64,000 bases of DNA from Ligula intestinalis (lineage: Eukaryota; Platyhelminthes; Cestoda; Diphyllobothriidea; Diphyllobothriidae), in NCBI GenBank assembly GCA_036362985.1, contig JAYGXS010000007.1:17950134-18014133 (forward strand). The letters run 5' to 3'. The notes under the pieces were generated by a model. It had not been told where the DNA came from. It did no database searches and saw only the letters and a program-made list of their open reading frames with translations. The position numbers and the translations under genes are program-made. Positions 45,140-56,730 of the stretch are shown here, piece by piece. How positions within the stretch are numbered: the first letter of the stretch is position 1; every line of letters begins with the position of its first letter.

Positions 45140-46190
45140 CCACTCCGCACAACAAACACACACTAGGCTGACTGCGCGGTCCGAGTTATCTCATCAGTTG
45201 GCAACCCTCCAAACCACGGCTTTTAGCTTACTGTGATAGCCTCAAGCTTATTAGATTGTTTATGGTAAGGAAAAAAGTACTGAACCATCAAGCTCACTCT
45301 GTTCCTCACCTCCAACATCATGTCACCGTCCGAGCCGGTCAGTTGCCTGATGCGGGGTGGGCGCCGTGGCTGCCAGGGCCATCAAATCTGTCTGCAGACG
45401 CCCCAGCACGACCTGGTTCCCTTAACACACACCAGGATTTACATAACCGGGGATGAGAAAGAGCCGTCACGGTCTGATACCCAGTCCACTTAGCAGCCAC
45501 TAACATACAACATACGCTTTACTGATGGCGTGGTTTGGTAAAAGCGTCAGCTGGCAGCCTTCCAAGCAACGGTAAAGCGTGATAGTCTGAGGCTCGCATC
45601 ATGCATGTAGCAGAAGAGCTACATGTGGAAGGAGTCGAGGAGCAGACTTGTAGACTTTACTTTCAGATAAGCTTACTGAGCTTACGCATTTACTTACATA
45701 CTTACAGGCATGTTTAAAGTCAGGTACAAAGAGGTCTGTAAATTGTGTAGCAACATGCACTTCCAGTGCTTTTTAAAGCCTGTGCTAAAGCTTATGTCTA
45801 GTCTCCCAGATACGGTCGTTCTTGCAGCGATGTCCCAGCCTATCTCGCGTTAAAGTGCGGTGAGCGTGTGACAGGCCATTTTATCGACTATCGATTTGCC
45901 TACGCACGCCCCAAATCTATGCAATTCAGCATGGGCAGCTGCCAGCGTCAGTCACGTCAGTAGGATACTACATGGCCATCGCCACCTGACTCCCGGTCCA
46001 CTGATCGGTTGCTGAACACACAACACACACTGGGCTGTTGGCGTGGTCTGGCAAATGCGCCAGTTTTAAGTACTACAAGCTATGGTTTTTAGGTAACCTT
46101 AAAACGTTCAGGCTTGGATCACACATGGAGCTGCGGGGCAACACGTGGCAGGAGCAGAAGATCTAACTTACTTAACAATGGGAGTAACAA
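45140..46190 (+). repeat. Three diverged direct repeat units
   Basis: Units start near 45148, 45505 and 46018. Each has an ACAACA(C/T)AC-type lead, GGC(G/T)TG or GCGCGGTC, a GGTTTGGTAAA / GGTCTGGCAAA block, then CAAGC and GATAGCCT / GATAGTCTGAGGCT / CAGGCTTGGATCACA. No coding capacity. Spacing of about 360 and 510 bp suggests independently truncated copies. Confidence 0.45.
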
Positions 46191-46261
46191 CCGGTATGTG
46201 ACCACATGTGGTGTATGCGCTGGTGAAGAGTGATGTAACAATGCGGTGTAGCCGGCAGCAT

Positions 46262-46777
46262 TCTCACGCAGGTTTTCGTAGAGGCAAATGTGGCCTAATA
46301 GGCCCAGGCGGTGGGTGAGTGAGCCTGGGCAGTGTGGACAATGCGGCGACTGTGTGTCGGGGTCCCAGGAACTGGTTCACCAGTCTCTGTGCGATGGATT
46401 CGCAAGTGACCGAACGGGCAGATGCGGGAGGTGAATGTGCGATCGCAATGGTGAAAGGTTATGCTCGAGTCCCCATTGCTGGTGGAGGGGTCAGTTGTGG
46501 TGGTGGGGGTGGTGGGGGTGGTGATGGTGGTGGTAGTGGTAGCAGGGGATGCGTCGGAGAGGGTGGTGAGAGTGAGGGCTGTAGTGTCTGTGGTGGTCGC
46601 CGCAGAAAGGATTGTGTCGGTGGGTGAGGGCGGTGGAACATCGGGTGGTTGAGCGTCCGTAGTGAGGGTGGTTGTCATCGGACTACTGAAAACAGATAGG
46701 ACTGCGGCGGTATTCGTCGTTGTGGCGCTGAATGACGGCGGATGGATGTTGAATTGTGTGCGTAGGTGTCCGATCAA
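46262..46777 (-). pseudogene. LINE-type ORF relic with C2H2 zinc fingers
   Basis: On the minus strand: MIGHLRTQFN, a long Thr/Pro-rich linker, then a finger HHCDRTFTSRICPFGHLRIH followed by RTETGEPVPGTPTHSRR. The first Cys of this finger is lost. In another frame just downstream comes CPHCPGSLTHRLGLLGHICL, so a frameshift near 46360 separates two fingers. This C2H2 protein with TGEPVPG linkers is abundant in diphyllobothriidean tapeworm genomes and is taken to be a retroelement ORF; that attribution is from memory. The plus strand shows GGTGGT-rich sequence simply because of the Thr/Pro codons. Confidence 0.6.
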
Positions 46778-46849
46778 GCCGGAGATGCGTGGGCAGGTTG
46801 GGAGGGATCAACACCGCCAACACCCAGTGTTGGCGGTTTTGGTCCGTCA

Positions 46850-46915
46850 AGCAACGGATTTTAAAACGTCAGGCGAATAAAATTATTGTACCAGCCATCA
46901 TATCTACTTCTTCTC
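46850..46915 (+). repeat. PLE 3'-end fragment
   Basis: CAACGGATTTTAAAACGTCAGGC, then GAATAAAATTATTGTACCAG and TCTACTTCTTC, the same block order as the other PLE 3' modules (CGTCAGGC, TAAA, TTGTTCCAG, TTCTTC). Confidence 0.5.
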
Positions 46916-47865
46916 AACTACTTTCCGGCATCCGAATTTTCGTTTGTATTGGAATTTTTTTGAGTGCGATCACCCCGATGATGGGAAAATTTTACTTTTC
47001 GAGAAGCCTCACCCTATACGCAGACCCGGTTTCTGCGCATGGGTTTGGACAATAACGTGTTGCCTAAGTGTGGTACATAAAACCTCCACCCCCTGGTGAA
47101 AACTGAGCTGGCGAGACTCTAAATATTTATAGACGGAAGAATAATATGATGTGTGCTCCTTCAAGATTGCGATGCGAGAGTGCGCAAATACCGTCAGATA
47201 ACTGGCCAAGAGAACACCAGATGATGTGAGTTCATGGGTGAAGACAGTGTGGCGATCCTGGGATCAGCCCCTGCATTGACACCTTTTCTTTACTGCCAAG
47301 CTGCAGGCCAGCATGTGACTGGCCGTCGCGCGTGACTCATCTTGACTTTGTCTGTGAAGACTTTCGTGTCCACGCTGTCGCCTCTCTGTCGGGTCGACGT
47401 CTCACGTCTTGGCCCTTTGGCCTAACGAGCTTGACGCTAATCATTGTCGACCATTTTCTGACTGGTTGTAGGGCGACCCTGGATCCCGTAACTTGTGCGC
47501 AGGGACGTAGAACGCACCCACACCAACTGGCATTTGGCAGTGAGCAGCTTGTTTCTGCAGAACATTTGTTAGCTCCTTTCCTACAGTAGACTGCCTAACC
47601 TATTCGGTCTTACCTGACTTCTAAATCGGGGAACCTTCTGTAGTCAACGCTCACTGCTTTAGACAACAGCGAAAAACTGCTTCAGTAGAGAGTGACTGAA
47701 GGAGCCCGCTAAAAGAGAGCAATACGCGAAGCAGTACTGGAGAATGAATTTTGCAATTTACGTAACCCAGAGTCATTCTGAAACGACATACTGGTACACA
47801 ACCTGTCGTCAAAGTAACTGACAAAGGAGCCAATACAGCTTCTACAGCACGGAGCCTCATTCAAA
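46916..47865. other. No gene seen
   Basis: Short overlapping frames, no motifs or recognised repeats. Confidence 0.35.
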
Positions 47866-48510
47866 ATGGCTGATGCCAAACCTACTCACAAGATTGCAGC
47901 TGGGGAATCGGTCATTAATCAGACGATAGCGAAGGAGCAGTCAAAGAACCCTATTAGCCTCCAGGTATCGTCCCTCCTTATGGTTCATCAGCTACGCGAA
48001 ATACTCCCCAACGTCGATCGCGATGCACTACGAGCGCTGAATGCCGACCAATAAATCGCCATCGTGCCAACCGACAAGGGGCGTTCCACCATCGTAGTGG
48101 ACAAGACAGACTATCTTCAGAAGGCAAACACTTACTGGAGGATCACCAGTTTTATGTCCCTTGGAAAACCAGCTCCCACCCCCAAAAAAGACTAGCACTT
48201 GAAAGTAATGTGACGATGTTGCACTGGAAAACTCGGGTGCAAGAATTCCAACCGACCGACGCATGACAACGGAACGCGCAGACGAGCACTGTTTCCAACG
48301 TCGGTGCCGATGAGCCAAATGGCCAAAAAATCATGGCGTATTGCAGACGCCTTTGCACTATAGTTCAATTGCTGGATGCAGATATGCCGATCAAATTTAC
48401 AGGACATAGATTCATATTTAAATCTGACGCCGCAGAATCAACTACTATCGGGGACTCAGGACCCGGGAACTGTACGAACGTGAAAGAGTACCTTAACGTG
48501 ATCTGAAATG
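47866..48510 (+). pseudogene. PLE reverse transcriptase N-terminal region, relic
   Basis: The frame from 47866 runs to a TAA (48052-48054) and continues in the same frame with IAIVPTDKGRSTIVVDKTDY and LQKAN. This matches the conserved PLE block (I-I-x-ADKG-x-x-VV-x-D-x-x-Y) that precedes the RT core. A frame change near 48150 restores QFYVPWKTSSHPQKRLALES. The RT catalytic motifs are not seen. This is the only RT-region PLE remnant I recognise in the window. Confidence 0.65.
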
Positions 48511-49882
48511 CGGACTTATTACGTAGCTCAGAGATGACTGCTTAGATTGCCCTGTGATCCAGGCATGCAACGGTTGACTCTTCAAGTAGGCTGGCGACAG
48601 ATTCGGCTGGATGCGCATCGACCCTCCGTGACCGCCTTGTAAATAGTCGTAACGCATCCCCAAACAAATCGGGTGTCACCTTAAAGTTCACCCTCATGAT
48701 ACTCATCAAGTGTTGCCCTTGGTGTCCAACTTATACGCACACTTTGACAGCAGTAAACGCACCCGCAAGCCAGGCAACAGATCTGTTTGTGAACCAGTCG
48801 TTAGGGGGCAACAGACGCTGGCTGTCTGTATGCTACACACTCAGTACGCAGACGAAGAGGAATTCGGGGGAGAGGGTGAAGCTATGCTGAAAAGTTGTTT
48901 AAGGTTTGAGTAGTAGCTCCGTGTTGCTCGACGCAGGCTTCGATTACATGTAAAGGACCCGTGCCGGATGTGAGCGGGACTTCAAGAAAATTGGATTCAA
49001 TTTCACGCTTAACTACTGGCCTCGACAATGCTCAACGTAAAGCGTAAATATCCAAAGACTGCTGTCGCCGAATACGGGTACAATTCCTGTATTCCACTAC
49101 GCGCTTTTTCGCTAAATAGTCCTGTTCAGCGTAATTCGGGGACCAAACAGCGACCAAATCTACTGGAAGGACTGGTCAGACAGCAGACAGATACTGCCAG
49201 ACTCCGGCAGGCCGGAGTATTTAATACGTCCCGGTTGCACATGAGCTAGGGATGCTACCGTAGCTGCCATGCTGTTTTCAGTCCATCTCAGTCTGCCGAG
49301 TGCGCGCTCCCCCTCCCCCCACCCCCGAGGTCTTGTTTACCCTGGGAGGCCAATAGTCCGGTATGCATCATCTTTCGATTGAGGCACGGTGTGTGCACCG
49401 CCACTGGCCACCCTCCCGCGTCCACTCCTGCTGGAGTTCCGGGGCTGGGCGGGGGAGGGGCGGGCAGGGCAAACAAAACAGCTGTCCAGTAACCAGGCCA
49501 GATTTATGACGTGCGTCGCCGGTGTGAGGTGGCTACGGCCGCTCATGGCATGGCCTTGAGATTCGGCTTTCAGAGCACTGCTGTCTCCTGCGTGGACTAT
49601 GAAGTTTAAGGTCAGTTATTGTTTAGCTGACTATAGCCGACGGCCGTTTGACTGTAAAACGCTTACAGGTCTACTATTTTATCACATTTCTTCATCTATC
49701 TAATTTGGCTAAAATGACAGATGACAGGAGCCGAGGGGAGTCCCCTTTCTGGTTAAAGTGGTGCTTATGACCCAAAGCAGAAGCAGGGAAAATATTCTCT
49801 TGTCGTAACCACAAGCTTATTCTTAACCCTACGGTAGAATCACTATCTCATGAAATGTCAACCGAAATGCATTTTCGATTCT
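48511..49882. other. No gene seen
   Basis: Frames of up to 73 codons overlapping on both strands. CT-rich (49308-49330) and GC-rich patches, no recognised element. Confidence 0.35.
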
Positions 49883-49902
49883 AACAGATTACTAAAAATG
49901 GT

Positions 49903-49949
49903 GTTTGGCAAACGTAAGTATCCTTTCGATAAATTCTCTTCAGACCAAT
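49903..49949 (-). ncRNA. Hammerhead ribozyme motif H5 (decayed stem III)
   Basis: Minus-strand ATTGGT, core CTGAAGA (49937-49943), stem II GAATTTATC, GAAA, then GGATACTTACGTTT and GCCAAA, which pairs with ATTGGT (stem I). Stem III is poorly paired, so this copy is probably inactive. Confidence 0.6.
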
Positions 49950-50055
49950 ACATTCATATGGGAAGGGGTTTAAATTAAACAAGCGATCAATAATGTTCAT
50001 CTTTTCTTACAAGCGAATTGTGAGAATCGGGGGAAAGGTTCGATAAGAGAAAGAT

Positions 50056-50345
50056 GATTACTTGCTCCTCTGGAGCAGGTTATATCGGTCGTTCGAGCCG
50101 GCGCTTATCCAAAATAATACAGGAGCACCTTCCGGTATGATTGAGCAAAGGGGAAGCCACAAGCATCAAAAGAGCCATCCTTGCTCACATGGTTGACTCC
50201 GGACACCGCGTTGACCCCAACGAAGCTTTTAAGGTAATTTACAAGTTCCCGCCAAACTACCCAAAGTCCCTGGGACAGCGCTGCTAGCAACAACAGAAGC
50301 GACCGCTATCAGGTTGCTGAAGCCGGCGACGTATGCACAAAAGAA
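50056..50345 (+). pseudogene. PLE GIY-YIG domain, fragment
   Basis: The frame gives ITCSSGAGYIGRSSRRLSKI, then QEHLPV, an in-frame TGA, then KGEATSIKRAILAHMVDSGH and RVDPNEAFKVIYKFPPNY. GYIGR is an intact YIG motif. After a TAG at about 50283 and a frame change, LATTEATAIRLLKPATYAQK follows, as in the 16002-16340 copy. Confidence 0.72.
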
Positions 50346-50603
50346 CTTCGTACAAGCTCCGCAAATAGCGTGCCCACACTCACTTAGTGGCATGCACTCA
50401 CCCGTATTCTGCTTGTCTCCCGCCCCTCCCTCCCTCCCTCTACCCTCCCCCCACCCCCTCCCCTAGACGGGCTCCGCCAAGCCCTCCCCAAGTAACCATC
50501 CTTCTCTTATCGACCCTTTTCCCCAATTCCCACGACTCGCTTGTAAGAAAATACGAACCTTTTTGATCGCTTGTTTAACTTAAACCCCTTCCCATATAAA
50601 TGC

Positions 50604-50649
50604 ATTGGCCTGATGAGAATTTATCGAAAGTATACGTGCGCTTGCCAAA
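50604..50649 (+). ncRNA. Type I hammerhead ribozyme motif H6
   Basis: Stem I ATTGGC (50604-50609) with GCCAAA (50644-50649), core CTGATGA (50610-50616), stem II GAATTTATC with G-C and A-U closing pairs, GAAA (50626-50629), stem III AGUAUAC/GUGCGCU with one A-C mismatch. Predicted cleavage between 50643 and 50644. Confidence 0.72.
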
Positions 50650-50737
50650 TACTCTTCTGAATTCTATGATGGGAACATTTGCAACTCTAACAGATTACTT
50701 AACTAGGATTTCAATATTCGTTATCGTTTTACTCGTA

Positions 50738-51435
50738 AGATATTTCAGTCACGTTCGGATGCTGGCTTTCGAACGAGCTTCTTTCTGACTGCTTGCAAGA
50801 TGTACATTTTGTAAAAAATGGCTACTTACGTAGTATGTATTGTTCTCATTGATTTTCACTGCTCTTATAAATTCAAATCCATTTTATAGAAAAAAATGCG
50901 CAGAAATACTCTTTTTTTACTCATTTGGTAGAAAATTATGCCTCCTTCAAAATTTATGCTTGATAAAGGGTATTTTCCGGTTTTAAAAAGTTTCTCTATT
51001 GCCAAATACATTTGAATCCTACTGGCTACTACACTTGAATTCAAGGTTTCCAAACAATATGCTTCATACATTCTGGCTAAGGAAAATTACGCACTTCCCT
51101 ACGGAATGAAAAAGAGGTCACAGTGCTCTCGTAAAAGTTTGCAATAGATGTGAACATGCTGTTCATTAATAAATTGGCGGATACGATGTTTTACGCGTGA
51201 CCATTTCAGGGCGGTAAAGAATCATATGATAGGAAACTTTTTTAACCAAAAGATGCCCTTTCTTCAAGTTTAAAAGTTGTGCATGCTTCTACAGAATATA
51301 TGAAAATGTATAAGGGCATGGAAAATCAATGAGAAAAAGGTATGGTACTCATATAGCTATACTGGAAAAAGGATACATCTTGCAGGCAGTCAAAACGAAG
51401 CTCGTTAAAAATCCGATAGCCTGTTGTGGCTGCAC
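50738..51435. mobile_element. Foldback element with long inverted termini, most complete copy
   Basis: About 140-bp termini are inverted copies: AACGAGCTTC, TGACTGC(T/C)TGCAAGATGTA, TCTCATTGATTTT and CTTATA occur at 50770-50880 and, reverse-complemented, at 51300-51430. The interior is A/T-rich and non-coding. Partial copies are at 1690, 41250, 52500 and 53160. I could not define the exact ends or a target duplication. Confidence 0.6.
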
Positions 51436-51779
51436 GATAATAAATGTTATAAGCTTGCTTAAGAAATTTGTTCGAATAGAAAACACATTTCAGAATTTCG
51501 GTTGATGTTTCATGATACAGGGAATCAAATGTAGTCTTAAATCTGCCTTAACCACAGCCCAAATTTCGACAGAATCCAACGAGGCTGACCAGCTCACCAT
51601 CTAACCGTTTAACATTGGTGAACCGACCAAGCTTTTACAAAGATTAGCAATCAAATAAAGTTGTTCCAGCGAGTCATTTCACACTATTTAGATCCATCCA
51701 GCTCTGCTTGTTGCCTTTTTGGCAGCGTTTCCCCACATTTTCGTTATGCAACTACGACGGCCTTACACGACGTCCACAT

Positions 51780-52345
51780 TTTGCCAGGGGGTACTAACTG
51801 TATTGTTGCGGTGGGGAACGGACGTACCAACGATCGACAGAGGACTATCGATTCAATACCGATCAACATAGTTCGCGGGTCACTCGCCGATCGCGTTACG
51901 GAACACACTTGCCCCGTTGTGTCTGGAAGCTCACTCTTGAGCCCCATCAGCAGCCACACAGCAGCTAGGCGGAAACGTATTACAGACTGACATAGACATT
52001 CTGGTTCATTGGCCGTCATCAGCCAGTCATACCCAACCCTAAATTGTGCCCTACCCGGGGCTCAAACCCACGGCATTTTGATCAGAAATCTAACGCTCTA
52101 ACCATTGAGCCGCGAGCTCGTTGTCTTGCTGGTTTAGATCGGAAGATATTGACACTCGTTGCTGAATGTTCGCCGATCGCTAACGGAACTCACTCGTCCC
52201 GCTTTGCTTTGGGTTTCATTCTCCAGCCACGCCAGCAGCCTTATATCGGCTAGTATATTATAGGCAGAAGCGCGTTACCGATAAAGATAAGGAAGACTAA
52301 CGTAGCCGTTTCTGCCTTGTTAGCCGACATCATCGAGCCATGTGG
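51780..52345 (-). repeat. Two tandem SINE units with leader
   Basis: The complete unit 51985-52125 has head CGCGGCTCAATGGTTAGAG and B-box GGGTTTGAGCCCC, tail TGACTGGCTGATGACGGCC. The neighbouring leader (52125-52280, with ACGGAACTCACTCGTCCCGC) is repeated in decayed form at 51890-51930. 52280-52345 is the tail of the next unit. The order shows that the element is larger than head plus tail. Confidence 0.65.
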
Positions 52346-52499
52346 TTGATAAATTATATAACTTCCTCCACATCTACTGTAACGTTTACTGAGCACTGTA
52401 TGACTTCTTCCTAAGAGCGTAGGGGAAATTGTGAGTCTCCGTCGACGAAGTGTATGCAGTGTGCAGTCTGGAGGTCCTAAATGCAAGCGCAACGGAAGG

Positions 52500-52890
52500 T
52501 CAGGTGCAAAATGCTTTGGGAATTGGCAAAGTTTATTGAAAACTCAAAAGTGACATTTCTTTAATTATAAAATAAGGTTGAAGAAGACGTAATTTGGTAC
52601 TAAATATGTACGAGAAAGACTATAATATGCATATTTTCTATAGAATATATTTTGATTTATGCAGATGTCAAACATCAATGAGATAGGTTCATACTAAGTA
52701 GACAGTCTTTTTACAGCGTGCCGTTTTTCTGCAGGCGTGCGGAAAGAATGTAGTTCATAAGCCCACATCCTGGCGTTATTGAAACATCTGGAGATTATGC
52801 TGTACGTTAATCAATGTTACGATCCTACTTAAGTAATCCTTTCGAAACGAAACCAAATTGCAGAATTTTGTTTAACATTTTATGAGCTAG
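52500..52890. repeat. Foldback-family associated repeat
   Basis: Matches 5885-6115 at its start and 1870-2035 at its end (CAGGCGTGCGGAAAGAA, GAAACATC, GAGATT, GTACG(T/C)TAAT, AAGTAAT). Confidence 0.5.
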
Positions 52891-53159
52891 CACGTCTTCT
52901 ATACACCCTACAGTTTTCATTTATGCAACTAATGGTCAAACACACAGGCAGTCCGCGACCACTGTTACAAGCAGGCGATCGAACCGGGAAAGCAAGCTGG
53001 AAGCAGATTGACGCGAGAACAAACATCCCAGACGTAAGCCCCTCCTAGACGTGTACGCCTGCGCGGAAAATTTCGAGGATTAAGTCTACCCTTTCAGACT
53101 TGCTTGGGATCGTAGGATCGTGGGATCGTGGGATCGTAAAATTGCTGATAGTACAGCAT

Positions 53160-53740
53160 AGTCCTCAGCTGTTTCAGTCACCCCGAGATGCCGACTTTTG
53201 AACAAACTTCTTCCCGGTCACCTGTGAAAAGGACGGTAAGTATAGGTTATGTAAGCCGTCTAAGTTTAAAATGCATGGCCTGGGCTGGCCTGACCTGGCC
53301 TGGAAAGGTTTATTATTTCATGGCTACGGGAAGTAACTCTCCGTGCGTTAACTACTACATTCCCACAACGACATGCAAACATGTGTTATATTGTGGTTAT
53401 ATTTATTCAACTTGAGTTAATTTATCAAGAATTCATTCCTCTCATTGATTTTAGTGCCCTGATAAATTTAAATATATTTCATAGGAAATATGCACATAAA
53501 TATTCTTTCTTCTAGCCATTTGGTAGCAAATTATACCTTCAATTTTTATAATTCAGTAGAACATATCCATCAGTTTCAAAAAGACTAGTACAGTTTGTCT
53601 TAGAATTCGAGCAAGGGTCATGATAAAATTTGGCTCAGTAGGTTAGCATGAATTTGGTCACATTATTTTGACCCAATGAGTGGATTTAAGCCTGAAAAAA
53701 ATACCATCATATGCCTGTTAGGGCTATTCACAGTGAACGT
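53160..53740 (+). repeat. Foldback-family repeat, left-end copy
   Basis: TTTCAGTCACCCCGAGATGC, CTCATTGATTTTAGTGCCCT, GATAAATTTAAATATATTTC and CATTTGGTAGCAAATTATACC parallel 50745-50945. Continues into a segment shared with 660-800. Confidence 0.5.
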
Positions 53741-53968
53741 TTGTCAATGTTATCTCGGCACATATTTACAGAAAGAATGCATGAATGCGACCCTCATTAC
53801 CAGACGGCTATGATTGAGCCATTTTTTTAGGAAGGGAACTAATAAAAGAATGCTTTCCATTTTCTCAGGAATAGGTTAGTCATAGGCTTTCATATTGTAA
53901 GATCATATATCGTTGTAATGAAGTGCTATTTTTAAACAAGCCTCCGAAGTCGGCACAGGCGGTCATAT

Positions 53969-54510
53969 GTGGAAAGTACTTCCCCGGAGAACACGCTCTA
54001 TCGACTGGCAACGTCTCATGGTTTGAATGGCCATCAAGTTCGGAAAGCGACTACTCTGACGGTCGACAAAAAATACCATAAACAGCAGGGCGTACGTCGA
54101 CATCGTAAAAGGTGCCTTCAGTTAAAACGGCATTCACCGACGTCGAATGAACACTGACATGTTACAAGATAATGCCCCGGCCCACCTATCAAAGGAGGTA
54201 TGATAATAATTTAACATACGACCATAGTCTAATTTTCTTAGACCACAGCCAGTCTTTCCGCCTGCGGTCTGCGAACTTTTTTTATTTCTTCGAACAGTCT
54301 GGACCTCAATCCCATTGAAAATCTCTTTATGTTAATCAGGAGACACTGGGAAAATCCACCGAAAGATATTTCAATGGAACAGAAGTTGGAGTTCGTGTTT
54401 AATAGTCGTATAGATCAAACTGCCATTGACAGCTTGGTTGTCTCAGTGCCCTCCTGACTTACTGCTGGTTTAAATGCTAAAGGACACTCAAGAAAATATA
54501 AATATTAGAC
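53969..54510 (+). pseudogene. Tc1/mariner-like transposase relic
   Basis: Three collinear segments in different frames: RLATSHGLNGHQVRKATTLT with VDKKYHKQQGVRRH (54000-54110), then MLQDNAPAHLSKEV (near 54153-54198), then SSNSLDLNPIENLFMLIRRH (near 54288-54350), SLVVSVPS and GLNAKGHSRKY. QDNAPAH and DLNPIENL are hallmark catalytic-domain blocks of Tc1 transposases (second and third acidic residues). Several frameshifts and stops; inactive. No clear terminal repeats were placed. Confidence 0.75.
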
Positions 54511-54560
54511 TACACTATTCAACCCTATCCAACTGTACATTTTTCATTACCCTGCAAATG

Positions 54561-54605
54561 TTTTGGCCTGATGATGATTTGCTGAAAACATATGTTTGCC
54601 AACTT
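54561..54605 (+). ncRNA. Type I hammerhead ribozyme motif H7 (best fold)
   Basis: Stem I UUGGC (54563-54567) with GCCAA (54598-54602), core CTGATGA (54568-54574), stem II region TGATTTGCT, GAAA (54584-54587), stem III AACATATGTT (54587-54596, four pairs), cleavage expected between 54597 and 54598. Not flanked by recognisable PLE coding sequence; it lies just beyond the Tc1 relic and is followed by AAAAAATAAATGTGTTCCAAG, like PLE 3' ends. Confidence 0.78.
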
Positions 54606-55439
54606 GACCCCTAAAAAATAAATGTGTTCCAAGTTTATTATTTTTCCGTTATTTTGTCCCTTTATCGTTTTTTCGTACAGTGGTGCCAGTTATATCAGAC
54701 CTTCAATAATTGAACTATTCTACAGCCCTTTTTGAATTTGACAGTTTTCCATAAAACAAATAAGTTATTAGACGGTCAATTATACTTTATACATCAAAAT
54801 ATGCCTACTTTTGAAGATTTTTGTTCAATTGACGCAGTAAAACTTGCGGGTCCACGGGATAAACGCTTTGTGAGCTATAAGGATTCTCATGCAAAGTTGA
54901 CGGTTTTACACGAAGTCCCCGTCATAGTGTATAACGAGTTCTTTTAAGACCATTAAATGCTCCTTCATAGGACATCATATCTGTTCCTTGATTAATACTT
55001 CTTATAAGGTATGCAGCATGAGCCACACCCATTGTAAAATATCAGGAGCACTACATGACTGCCTTCTATTAGGGTCGATAAATGTTTGATAATCTGTAAA
55101 AAAAACGACGGCCAGGATATATTATGCAAACCTTTAAGTCACTTTATTAGTCATTTTATTAAGGGAAGAAGGCTTTCGCCCTTGAGCTCCCTATGTTTAA
55201 AATAAATGGCCTGGTTTGGTTTATTATTTAATGGCTATGGGCAGAAGCTCCCTGTGTGTTTGCTACTACACTCACATAAACACATGCACAGGGTCGTTTT
55301 ATCGCGGTTTTTGTTATTCTACTTGATTTTATTTACTGAGGATGAAAGAGGATGAATCGTCTCATCGGTTTTTGGTGCCCTTATAAATTCACATGTATTT
55401 CATGGAGAAAGCGAATAACAACATAGTTTCTTGTTGCCA

Positions 55440-55600
55440 ATAGAGGAGAATATACGAGTTCCAGGCAGCAGTTCCGAAGAAGAAGATGCGATCACTGGAA
55501 CAAGGACTTTGCTTTTCTGACGTTTCGGATTCCGTCGGGAATCCTTAGTCATAGTTAATCGTAAACAGGTCTGAGACATGCGCAGATAAGGGGTCTTGTA
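55440..55600 (-). repeat. PLE 3'-end module, minus strand
   Basis: On the minus strand ATGACTAAGGATTCCC, GGAATCCGAAACGTCAG, then AAAGTCCTTGTTCCAGTGAT and CGCATCTTCTTCTTC. A 7-bp stem GGATTCC/GGAATCC followed by GAAA is clear; the expected CUGANGA is ATGACTA, so it is degenerate. Confidence 0.55.
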
Positions 55601-56059
55601 GTCATTTGGTAGAAAATTACGCCTTCTTGAATTTTACACTTGTGAAAGGTGTGTCCATTTGTCTTATTACGAATTTTTTCGGACTGTGAAATGACCATTC
55701 ATCGGATCAATGCTGCTTTGAGGTATGCAACATCAACTTCATCAATTGTCTAATATTATGAGCACTGCAGGACAGTTTTCCAATAATGTAGAGACATATG
55801 TGGTTCCCCACAGATCGAATGTATAGAGCAGGTAGGTTAAGAATCCCGAATACAAGTTAATTTAAAGTGTTTTAAGTTAGCATTGCCGGTTTCAGACACA
55901 GGAGATTAGAATGGTCATTTCTGGCCCATTAGCCTAGTAGATAGCCTAACTCATTAAATGCGAAGCTCTTTCTTGGAAGGAGAGGTTTAACTCATACTTT
56001 AGGTTGTTCAGTTTGCCGATTTAATTGAGTTGAGGCGCAAAAGTTCTGTCTACTAGAAA

Positions 56060-56730
56060 AAGTTTTAGTTCAGATTAGATTGTTAAAGGAAAAGGTGGGC
56101 CAACGCGGGCAAGATTCAACGAGTCTTGGTATCCAATAAATTTTTTACACTTTTCGACGCTGCTGATCAAAGCCTCTTGTGTATGCGCGTTGGACTATAA
56201 AATAACATTAATAAAGACCAGAAAAGTTTTAATTTTATATTTTCAGAGAACGGAAAATTTCGTTTTGCCTTCATGAAAATCATATAAATGCAAGTAGAAG
56301 AAATCACAATGAGTTCGGGTAAAAAAACGGACTCAGTTATCATCTGCTTTGCAAATCTGGTACGCTCTGTGCCATGATATTAAGTAATAAACTTGTGCAC
56401 CTGTATTCTATTTTACCACATCGCTAATTGGGACCGCAAACGAGCATTTATATGAATACCTAAGAAATGCCGTCACTTTTCTCTGTCACGCCGTATGCGA
56501 AAGTTGTCCAAACAAGTTCTATCTACAGTTAAGTATGAAAAAATGCGGAAAATTTAAACGGAATGAGCAGATGATTATCAGTTTCCACAAAATCCTAGTA
56601 TGTTTTTTGCCATTCTATTATGCATTTGAAATCCTAAACCGGGGCCTAAAAGTAAACAAATATGAGGAAAACTGTTCCAGTATACAAGGGGAAGTTTGTT
56701 CTTTCATTTTCAGCTGAAGGTTTATCGCAA
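56060..56730 (+). repeat. Dispersed repeat, copy related to 32180-32640
   Basis: Same ordered blocks as at 32180-32640, ending TTCATTTTCAGCTGAAGG, where the other copy has CAATTTTCAGCAGAAG. No gene recognised. Confidence 0.55.

Larger units (their letters stand above)
49883..50690 (+). mobile_element. Second PLE relic with inverted hammerhead-bearing termini
   Basis: Left (about 49883-50035) and right (about 50505-50695) termini are inverted copies: TCTAACAGATTACT, the hammerhead block, CATATGGGAAGGGG, AAACAAGCGATCA, TTACAAGCGA and TCGATAAGAGA appear in mirror order. Between them is a GIY-YIG fragment. The layout is the same as at 15176-16720, giving two independent copies of one architecture. 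Confidence 0.75.

Noticed and set aside
46295..46652. Gly-rich and Val-rich plus-strand frames
   Set aside because: They are the antisense of the Thr/Pro-rich linker of the zinc-finger ORF relic.
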